From Pseudomonadota bacterium (GTDB lineage Bacteria; Pseudomonadota; Alphaproteobacteria; Ferrovibrionales; Ferrovibrionaceae), in contig JAJYTL010000094.1 in assembly GCA_021793055.1 (NCBI GenBank), forward strand, positions 1 to 10,284: a stretch of DNA of 10,284 nucleotides, read 5' to 3'. A model generated the notes under the pieces. The model did no database searches. It was not told the origin of the DNA and worked only from the letters and a program-made list of their open reading frames with translations. Positions within the stretch are counted from its first letter, which is position 1; every line of letters starts with the position of its first letter. Of this stretch, positions 1 to 5,602 are shown in pieces. Position numbers and translations under genes: made by a program.

Positions 1-114
1 CAAACCCATGACAACAATCCGGAGGTTCTGTGGCCGGCGCTGGAGACGGCCGCCAGCAGCGACCCGATCGACGGCGACCGCGTCACGAGCCGCTTTGACG
101 ACGGCCGCGATTGA
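1..114 (+). CDS. C-terminal fragment of an unidentified protein (5' end outside window)
   Basis: Frame 1 is open from the first base of the window to a TGA at 112-114, giving 37 residues that end in DRVTSRFDDGRD. I do not recognise the family. The case for coding is compositional: 31 of the 37 codons end in G or C, as expected for a real gene in a GC-rich genome. The amino-acid mix is balanced and acidic, whereas the overlapping frame that starts with ATG at 8 is arginine-rich and looks like a shadow. The gene converges on livF, with 35 bases between the two stop codons. That gap holds a small hairpin (CGCTT, CAC, AAGCG at 117-129) with no T-run, so it is not a convincing terminator. The fragment is too short for any functional call. 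Confidence 0.42.
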   Translation, partial: QTHDNNPEVLWPALETAASSDPIDGDRVTSRFDDGRD

Positions 115-149
115 GACGCTTCACAAGCGGGCCGCCATCGACGATTATC

Positions 150-845
150 TTAGACTTCCAACCACTCGCGCCGAACGGATTCCTGAGCGAGCAGGTCCTT
201 GGGCGTGCCGCTGAACACGATTCGTCCGTGACCCATAACCAGCACTTGATGGGAAATACGAAGCGCAATTTGAAGCTTTTGCTCGACCAGAAGAATAGCA
301 ACCCCTTGGGCGGCGATCTTCTCGAGCAACACGCCGACCTGCTCCACGAGTTGCGGCGCCAGCCCTTCTGTCGGTTCGTCGACCATGACAAGGTCGGGGT
401 CCCCCATCAGCGTGCGGCAAATGGACAGCATCTGTTGCTCGCCGCCCGACAGAACGCCCGCCGCCGTACGGGCTCGCTCCTTTAAATTCGGGAAAAGATC
501 GAAGGTCGCGTCGACAGACCAGCGACCTTTCTGATTCTTGCTCTTCATGCCGATGAGAAGATTCTCATAGACGGTAAGCGTCGGGAAGATGTTGCGCGAT
601 TCGGGCACGATTCCGATGCCGCAGCGGGCAATCTCGTACGGCGGAAGACCGGAAATCTCGCGGCCCTTGAACCGGACGGAACCCGCGACCCTGACCATCC
701 CCATAATGGCCTTGGTGGTTGTCGAGCGGCCGACGCCGTTCCGTCCCAGAAGCCTTACGACCTGATTGTCGCCAACGGTCAGGTTCACGCCTTGGAGTAC
801 GTGGCTCTTGCCGTAATAGGCATGGAGGTCGGTTACTTCCAGCAT
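150..845 (-). CDS. livF: HAAT-family ABC transporter ATP-binding protein LivF (variant Walker A)
   Basis: A 231-residue cytoplasmic ATPase subunit of a branched-chain amino acid type importer, of normal LivF length. Motifs in order: Walker A at 34-42 reads GRNGVGRST, so the usual lysine is Arg40 (codon CGC at 726-728). The Q-loop region IVPESRNIFPTLTV (79-92) is the usual LivF form. The signature LSGGEQQ is at 132-138, Walker B LVMVDE at 152-157, D-loop around 160-163. The H-loop position is Gln189 in LLVEQK; Gln here is normal for LivF. It is the last gene of the operon, 8 bases after livG, with no strong ribosome site, so it is probably translationally coupled. Family and role are secure. 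Whether this subunit hydrolyses ATP is uncertain because of Arg40. The substrate is unknown. Confidence 0.93.
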   Translation of the reverse strand: MLEVTDLHAYYGKSHVLQGVNLTVGDNQVVRLLGRNGVGRSTTTKAIMGMVRVAGSVRFKGREISGLPPYEIARCGIGIVPESRNIFPTLTVYENLLIGMKSKNQKGRWSVDATFDLFPNLKERARTAAGVLSGGEQQMLSICRTLMGDPDLVMVDEPTEGLAPQLVEQVGVLLEKIAAQGVAILLVEQKLQIALRISHQVLVMGHGRIVFSGTPKDLLAQESVRREWLEV

Positions 846-853
846 GGGGCGGC

Positions 854-1612
854 CTATACATCTTCCGGGGTGGCGCCGAGGTAAGCCTTTTGCACCGCGA
901 CGTTGCTGCGGATCTCTTCCGGCGTTCCGGTGGCGATGATCTGCCCGTAGACCAATACGGAGATGCGGTCCGCCAAGCCGAAGACGACCTCCATGTCGTG
1001 TTCGACCATGAGGAGGGTCTTGCCGACGGTCACCCGTCGGATGAGCGCGACGGCCCGCTCGGTTTCACCGCGACTCATGCCGGCCGTCGGCTCATCAAGA
1101 AGAACCACGTTCGGATTCCCGGCGATGGTTATGCCGATTTCGAGCGCGCGCTGATCGGCATAGGAAAGCTCGGCGCCGCTGACGTCGCGATGATCGGCAA
1201 GCCCGATCATTTCCAGGAGCTCCGTCGCCTTCTCGCGGACATCGGGCAGGCGGCGGATCGGTCGCCAAAAGTTATAGCGGTGGCCGAGCGACCACAGGAC
1301 GGCGCAACGCAAGGTCTCGTAGACGGTGAGACGGGGGAAGATATTGGTGACCTGAAAACTCCGGCTGAGGCCGGCCCGTCGAACCTGATAGGGCGCCCGA
1401 TTGGAGATCTCCTTGCCATCGAGCAGGATTTGGCCCTGCGACACGCTGAAGCGGCCGCTGATCAGATTGAACAGCGTCGACTTTCCGGCGCCGTTCGGCC
1501 CGATGACCGCGTGGCGCTCGTTGTGCCCGACGTCGAGGGTCACCCCGCGGATGATATGGGCCAGTCCGAACCGCTTATTGACGTCTTGGAGCTGTAGGAC
1601 CGCGTCGCTCAT
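854..1612 (-). CDS. livG: HAAT-family ABC transporter ATP-binding protein LivG
   Basis: A 252-residue ATPase subunit that pairs with LivF beneath the LivHM membrane channel. The start is the ATG at 1612 (MSDAVLQLQDV). It overlaps the livM stop as ATGA, the classic coupled junction; the same frame stays open far upstream into livM but has no LivG-like sequence there. Motifs: Walker A GPNGAGKST (38-46, Lys44), Q-loop Gln87 in SRSFQVT, signature LSYADQR (149-155, the non-canonical form usual in LivG), Walker B VVLLDE (169-174), H-loop His205 in LMVEHD. The C-terminal IATGTPEEIRSN...AYLGA is typical of LivG. All catalytic residues are present, so with LivF's LSGGE signature it can build one complete ATPase site. 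It ends 8 bases before livF. Confidence 0.95.
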   Translation of the reverse strand: MSDAVLQLQDVNKRFGLAHIIRGVTLDVGHNERHAVIGPNGAGKSTLFNLISGRFSVSQGQILLDGKEISNRAPYQVRRAGLSRSFQVTNIFPRLTVYETLRCAVLWSLGHRYNFWRPIRRLPDVREKATELLEMIGLADHRDVSGAELSYADQRALEIGITIAGNPNVVLLDEPTAGMSRGETERAVALIRRVTVGKTLLMVEHDMEVVFGLADRISVLVYGQIIATGTPEEIRSNVAVQKAYLGATPEDV

Positions 1613-2931
1613 CGCGCGTCCGCCCCTTGCTGCTTGCCGTAGGCCTCCTCGGCCTTTATCTCCTCGGCGAGCCGGTCCCAACCGCGTTTCGCGAGGACAA
1701 CGCCCGGACGACAGGCCACGAATGCGCCGATCGCGATCGCGGCCGCGACGATCCACGTCCATATGCTGTGGTCGTCGAACGCAAAGCCGGCGAAGGAAAA
1801 CGACTGGCTGAGAAAGATCTGGTTCCCGTGCAACGCATAGGCCATCTGAACGAGAAAGACCAATGCGAGCAGCGAGAGAACGCCGGGAACGACGACAAGC
1901 AGATAGCCCGGCAGCAGGTAGCGGATCTTGCGGTGGCGTACGGCGGGCAGATGCGCCTTGACAACTCCGGCGATGCCTTCCGGCGCGTAAATCACCACGA
2001 GCACGAAAAGCAATCCCAGATAGAGTTGCCACGCGCTGGTGTAATTGCTGAGCTGAATTTGCATGAACGTCAGGATGACCGCGCCGATGACCGGGCCGAA
2101 GAACATCGTCGCGCCGCCGATATAGACCATGACAAGCACTTCCCCGGAGTTCACGAAACCCAGGGCATCCGGCGCGACGATGCCGTTGACGATGGCGGCC
2201 ATTCCCCCGGCGACGCCGGCGAAAAATCCCGCCAGGCTGTGCATGCGCAAGCGGATTTGATAGGCGTTGTATCCCATGAACTGAACGCGTTCCGGGTTGT
2301 CGCGAACCGCGTTCGCCATTTGGCCGAGGGGCGTGGTCGAAAGGAAGTACATGAGGGCGGCGCAGATCACGCACCAAACCGCCATCAGGTAGTAAACCTG
2401 CATGTGGCTGATAAGAGTCAGCCCGAGAATATGCGTGCCGGCCGTGGGGTCGCCCGAAAGGCCGCCGTCGCCGCCGAACCAATGGCGCAGGATGAGCGCC
2501 AAGGCCGCCACGAGAATTCCGATTCCGAAAGAAATCATCGCGAAGCTGATGCCGGCGCGGCGCACCGAAATGACGCCGAGCACGACGCCGAAGAACAGGC
2601 CGGCGCAGCCGCCGAGCAGCGGCGTCAATTCCACGGGATAGGGAATGTGCGACGCGGCGAAATAATTGAGCGCATGCATGGTGAAGTAGGCGCCCAAGCC
2701 GTAATAGACCGCATGGCCGAAAGACAGCAGCCCCGTCTGGCCAAACAGCATGTTGTAGGAAAGGGCGAACACGATGGCGACCGCCATCAGGCTGAGCACC
2801 GTCAGCGACGCGCTCGAATTGAAAATCCAAGGCGCGACGATAAGCCCGGCGCCAAACAGAACCCAGGGGCCGAGGCCTCCGAGCAACGCTCCGTTTCCGC
2901 CGCGGGAGCTATATGGCTTGTCCGTGCTCAG
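1609..2931 (-). CDS. livM: HAAT-family ABC transporter permease LivM with C-terminal extension
   Basis: A polytopic inner-membrane permease forming the channel with LivH. Recognisable LivM motifs, numbered from the proposed start: SYNMLFGQTGLLSFGHA (58-74), FGGDGGLSGDP (152-161), the cytoplasmic ATPase-contacting loop TTPLGQMANAVRDNPERV (199-216), GGATMFFGPVIGA (272-284) and YAPEGI (315-320). Most LivM proteins end soon after this. Here about 114 more residues follow (327-440), with two hydrophobic segments and a charged Lys/Glu-rich tail. There is no suitable ATG. A CTG at 2931 overlaps the livH stop as CTGA, sits 7 bases after AAAGG, and gives MSTDKPYSS (440 aa). A TTG at 2886 (425 aa) is the alternative; the ATG at 2787 would cut into the first membrane segment. 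The product is secure, the start is not. The gene overlaps livG by 4 bases. Confidence 0.9.
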   Translation of the reverse strand: MSTDKPYSSRGGNGALLGGLGPWVLFGAGLIVAPWIFNSSASLTVLSLMAVAIVFALSYNMLFGQTGLLSFGHAVYYGLGAYFTMHALNYFAASHIPYPVELTPLLGGCAGLFFGVVLGVISVRRAGISFAMISFGIGILVAALALILRHWFGGDGGLSGDPTAGTHILGLTLISHMQVYYLMAVWCVICAALMYFLSTTPLGQMANAVRDNPERVQFMGYNAYQIRLRMHSLAGFFAGVAGGMAAIVNGIVAPDALGFVNSGEVLVMVYIGGATMFFGPVIGAVILTFMQIQLSNYTSAWQLYLGLLFVLVVIYAPEGIAGVVKAHLPAVRHRKIRYLLPGYLLVVVPGVLSLLALVFLVQMAYALHGNQIFLSQSFSFAGFAFDDHSIWTWIVAAAIAIGAFVACRPGVVLAKRGWDRLAEEIKAEEAYGKQQGADAR

Positions 2932-3869
2932 CTCTCTACCTTTCCCATCAGGCCCTTCGGGCGGAACGCTAATATCAGGATCATCAGAAAGTACGGCATG
3001 ATCGCCGCCAACTGCGACAACGGTTGGTTGAGAAGTTCCCGAAACGGCGCGTGCGAGCCGAGCGAAACGCCGACCAGTCCCGCCAGCGAGACATTGAGCG
3101 TCGTCATGTAATTCTGCAGCAACCCGATCAGCAGGGACGCGACGAGCGCGCCGCCGAACGACCCCATGCCGCCGATCACCACGACGACAAAGATGATCGG
3201 CCCGAGCGAAAGCGCCATGCTCGGCTCGGTCACCAAGATGTTGCCGCCGACGACGCCGGCCACTCCGGCGAGGGCGCACCCGATGCCAAAGACGAGAGCG
3301 AAGATTCGCGGAATATTATGTCCAAGCATCCCGACCATATCCCGATCGCTCAATGCGGCCTGGATGATGATGCCGATGCGGGTCTTGGTGAGGAGGACAT
3401 AAAGCAGCGCGAAAATGGCGACCGAGACGACCATCATAAAAACGTTGTACGCGGGGTAGGAAACGCCATTGATCGCGAAAATGGGGAAATTCAAGCTCGG
3501 CGGCATGCCGTAATTCACGGCGTTCACCCCCCACACCAGCTTGACCCCTTCGACGATGAGATAGCTGAGGCCGAAGGTCAGCAGCAGCTCGGCGACCTGT
3601 CCTCTGTGGTGAGTCTTGCTCAGCACGTATCTTTCAACCGCGGCGCCGAGCAGCCCGACCGCGACGGGCGCCACGAACAACGCCACCCAATAATCGGTCC
3701 AAGCCATGATCTGGTAGCCGAGGTAGGCGCCGAGCATATAGAAGCTGGCCTGGGCGAAATTCAGCACCCCCATCATGCTGAAGATGAGGGTGAGGCCGCT
3801 GCTCAATAGGAAGAGCAACAACCCGTAAACCAGCCCGTTGACCAGAACGAAGACGAGTGAATGCAACAC
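2928..3869 (-). CDS. livH: HAAT-family ABC transporter permease LivH
   Basis: A 313-residue inner-membrane permease, slightly longer than typical LivH. Motifs: GLTLIFSMMGVLNFAQASFYMLGAY near the N-terminus (25-49), the cytoplasmic coupling loop LTKTRIGIIIQAALSDRDMVGMLG (160-183), VVVVIGGMGSFGGALVASL (228-246) and the closing AFRPKGLMG (301-309), all diagnostic for the family. Several long hydrophobic stretches indicate about eight membrane helices. The start is a GTG at 3869, preceded by GGAGGGG at 8-base spacing; a TTG directly after it is the alternative. The gene is separated from livK by about 140 bases holding a strong stem-loop whose foot touches this ribosome site. The stop overlaps the proposed livM start. 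Confidence 0.94.
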   Translation of the reverse strand: MLHSLVFVLVNGLVYGLLLFLLSSGLTLIFSMMGVLNFAQASFYMLGAYLGYQIMAWTDYWVALFVAPVAVGLLGAAVERYVLSKTHHRGQVAELLLTFGLSYLIVEGVKLVWGVNAVNYGMPPSLNFPIFAINGVSYPAYNVFMMVVSVAIFALLYVLLTKTRIGIIIQAALSDRDMVGMLGHNIPRIFALVFGIGCALAGVAGVVGGNILVTEPSMALSLGPIIFVVVVIGGMGSFGGALVASLLIGLLQNYMTTLNVSLAGLVGVSLGSHAPFRELLNQPLSQLAAIMPYFLMILILAFRPKGLMGKVES

Positions 3870-3882
3870 GGATCAAGCCCCT

Positions 3883-3921
3883 CCGACGGGCAATGTCGCT
3901 TGCGCGGACATTGCCCGTCGG
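3883..3921 (-). promoter_or_regulatory. Perfect 15-bp stem-loop between livK and livH
   Basis: CCGACGGGCAATGTC at 3883-3897 is matched without mismatch by its reverse complement at 3907-3921, with a 9-base loop. A smaller hairpin (GCCTCC, TGGC, GGAGGC) lies at 3931-3946, between this one and the livK stop. In the livK-to-livH direction no T-run follows, so it is not a standard intrinsic terminator of the operon. The foot of the stem is adjacent to, and shares bases with, the GGAGGGG ribosome site of livH. Binding-protein genes are often followed by such structures, which protect the upstream message or lower downstream expression, so that binding protein exceeds permease. That role is inferred. 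A TTTT at 3927-3930 would suit a + strand terminator, but no + strand gene ends here. Confidence 0.7.
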
Positions 3922-4009
3922 GCCGCTTTTGCCTCCTGGCGGAGGCCTGATCTACGGGACGCCGGCATCTCGGGGCCGGACGACGTCACAGGCTTAAGGC
4001 TTCTGCCCG

Positions 4010-5365
4010 TTACTTACCCGTGTTGTTGTAATAGGCGTTGTAGAGCTTGGCGCCTTTCGGACGTTCCATCTGGCACGAAGTCGGCAGCATCAGATTGATC
4101 GCCGGAATGCGCTTTACCACCTTCCACTGCATGTCGGTGCCGCTGAGATAAGGCTTCACGCCCTTCTCGAGGATCGACAGATACATCGGCATGACGGCCG
4201 CGTTGTTATCCGCCCGGATATAAACGTCGCCAACGGGCGAATCGTAGTGCATGCCTTCGAGGTGCAGCGCAACCTCGGTGGGATCGTCGGTTCCGGCCTC
4301 CTTGACGGCCTTGGCGAGCATCTCCGTCAGGTAAACCTGGCTGCCGTAGTACCAATCCTTGTGGTACTTGGCCTCGAACTCATCCGCCAGCTTGGTCTCG
4401 GAGCTGTTGACCGTCGCGGCCCAGGGGGTGATCTGCATCACGCGACCCGCGCCGGCATCGCCAATCGCCTCCGGCGTACCCGGGATACCGGCGTAGAACG
4501 TGAAGAAGCGCACACCCTGCAGGTTCGCCTGTCCTGCCGCTTTGGCGAGCAGCGACATGTCGGCACCCCAGTTGCCGGTGATCACCGCCTGAGCGCCCGA
4601 CTGCTTGATCTTGTAAATGAAGGGCGTGTAGTCCTTGGTCTGCCCGATCGGCGTGAACACGTCGCCGACGATCTTGATGTCCGGGCGCGCCCGCTTGAGC
4701 ATTTCCTTAGCCGCCTCGGCGACGGAGTGACCGAAGGAATAGTCCATGTTGATTAGGAACACCTTGTGAATGTTCTTCTGGGTCTTGATGTAACTCACAA
4801 GGGCGGCCATCTTCATATTGACGTTGGCGTCAAAGTTGAAGTGATACAGGCCGCAGTCGCTGTTGCTCAATCCCGGATCGATCGCCGCATAATTAAGATA
4901 CAGCATCTTATCCTTGGGATGATTGCGATTGTGCTTCTTCACCCAGTTGACAAGGGCAAACGCCACGTTGGAGCCGTTGCCCTGCAGCAGATAACGGATG
5001 CCCTCGTCCGAGGCCTTTTCGGCGTCGACGAGCGCCGTCGCCGGATTGACCTTATCGTCGAAGGGAACCAGCTTGAACGTATAGCCCTTAAGCTCCCCCG
5101 AGTGATTGATCTTGTTGAACATGAATTCGTAGCCCTGGGCGCCCAGGATGCCAACCGGCCCAAACGGTCCGGACAGCGGGTCGATATACGCGATCTTGAT
5201 GACCTTCGTGGCGGCGTGGGCAGGCCCCATCGCCAGCGGGCTGAGCAGCGCCGCGGCCGCCAATCCGGCAACCGACGCGCTCTTGCGGATACGGCCGACC
5301 AGGGAATAAAGATTGTTTGCGGCAGCGCTACGCCTGCCGGCCAAACGGAATGACATCTTCTGCAT
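4010..5365 (-). CDS. livK: Periplasmic substrate-binding protein of HAAT ABC transporter (LivK-like)
   Basis: A 451-residue secreted solute receptor that hands substrate to LivHM. An unusually long leader has a basic stretch (GRIRK, 24-28), a hydrophobic core (31-46) and a probable signal-peptidase I site after AHA at 49-51, giving mature protein from ATKVIKIAYIDPLSG. The mature N-terminus matches the type-1 periplasmic-binding fold (Peripla_BP_6 class), as do the FGPVGILGAQGYEF segment and the later ITGNWGADMSLLAKAAG. Two cysteines, Cys171 and Cys431, could form a disulfide. The ribosome site AGGAGGAG (5366-5373) is only 2 bases from the first ATG (5365) and 11 from a second in-frame ATG (5356, MSFRL), so either could be used. 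It is first in the operon. Members of this class bind branched-chain or aromatic amino acids, amides, urea or aromatic acids; the ligand cannot be named here. Confidence 0.9.
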   Translation of the reverse strand: MQKMSFRLAGRRSAAANNLYSLVGRIRKSASVAGLAAAALLSPLAMGPAHAATKVIKIAYIDPLSGPFGPVGILGAQGYEFMFNKINHSGELKGYTFKLVPFDDKVNPATALVDAEKASDEGIRYLLQGNGSNVAFALVNWVKKHNRNHPKDKMLYLNYAAIDPGLSNSDCGLYHFNFDANVNMKMAALVSYIKTQKNIHKVFLINMDYSFGHSVAEAAKEMLKRARPDIKIVGDVFTPIGQTKDYTPFIYKIKQSGAQAVITGNWGADMSLLAKAAGQANLQGVRFFTFYAGIPGTPEAIGDAGAGRVMQITPWAATVNSSETKLADEFEAKYHKDWYYGSQVYLTEMLAKAVKEAGTDDPTEVALHLEGMHYDSPVGDVYIRADNNAAVMPMYLSILEKGVKPYLSGTDMQWKVVKRIPAINLMLPTSCQMERPKGAKLYNAYYNNTGK

Positions 5366-5443
5366 CTCCTCCTGAAACCGCGAGCGGTGAACTTCTCGGC
5401 ATCGCCAGCGGTTGTTTCCTCCGTCTTATCTTCGCTCGTGTCC

Positions 5444-5472
5444 GGTGTACTCAGGAACCGAGCTACGGTCAA
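5444..5472 (-). promoter_or_regulatory. Candidate sigma-70-type promoter for the liv operon
   Basis: On the - strand, TTGACC (5467-5472, 5 of 6 to TTGACA) is followed by a 17-base spacer and TACACC (5444-5449, about 3 of 6 to TATAAT). A start near 5437 would leave a leader of about 70 bases before livK. That leader contains a small inverted repeat, ACCGC/GCGGT at 5377-5388, just ahead of the ribosome site. The -35 match is good and the -10 match weak, so an activator may be needed. Confidence 0.38.
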
Positions 5473-5548
5473 GGTGGCCCCGCTCATGAAATAGACTTCG
5501 ACGGTGCGCCACGCTGCCAAAATTGAATTGCCCTAATCTGTCCCAACC

Positions 5549-5554
5549 TATACT
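5549..5554 (+). promoter_or_regulatory. Possible -10 element for the carboxylesterase gene
   Basis: TATACT matches TATAAT at 5 of 6 and lies about 50 bases before the esterase start, in the 237-base divergent intergenic region shared with livK. No good -35 sits at the right distance: TTGCCC (5528-5533) leaves a 15-base spacer and TTGAAT (5523-5528) leaves 20. Treat as a weak call. Confidence 0.28.
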
Positions 5555-5602
5555 GGCAGTGTCCGTGCCGCGCAACACCGCCGCGATCGAAGAGGATGCC
5601 CG

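Noticed and set aside
8..214. A 68-residue + strand frame at the left edge
   Set aside because: It overlaps the 3' end of livF and has an arginine-rich product; frame 1 (1-114) has much better codon usage.
854..2830. A 658-residue frame on the - strand, which would make a fused LivG with a long N-terminal domain
   Set aside because: The part upstream of 1612 is an arginine/histidine-rich out-of-frame reading of livM. The LivG-like sequence starts exactly at the ATG in the ATGA junction.
1627..3111. A 494-residue frame on the + strand opposite livM and livH
   Set aside because: It is the complement of two well-supported permease genes; the product is rich in Asp, His, Arg and Gln with no recognisable motif, as expected for an antisense shadow in GC-rich DNA.
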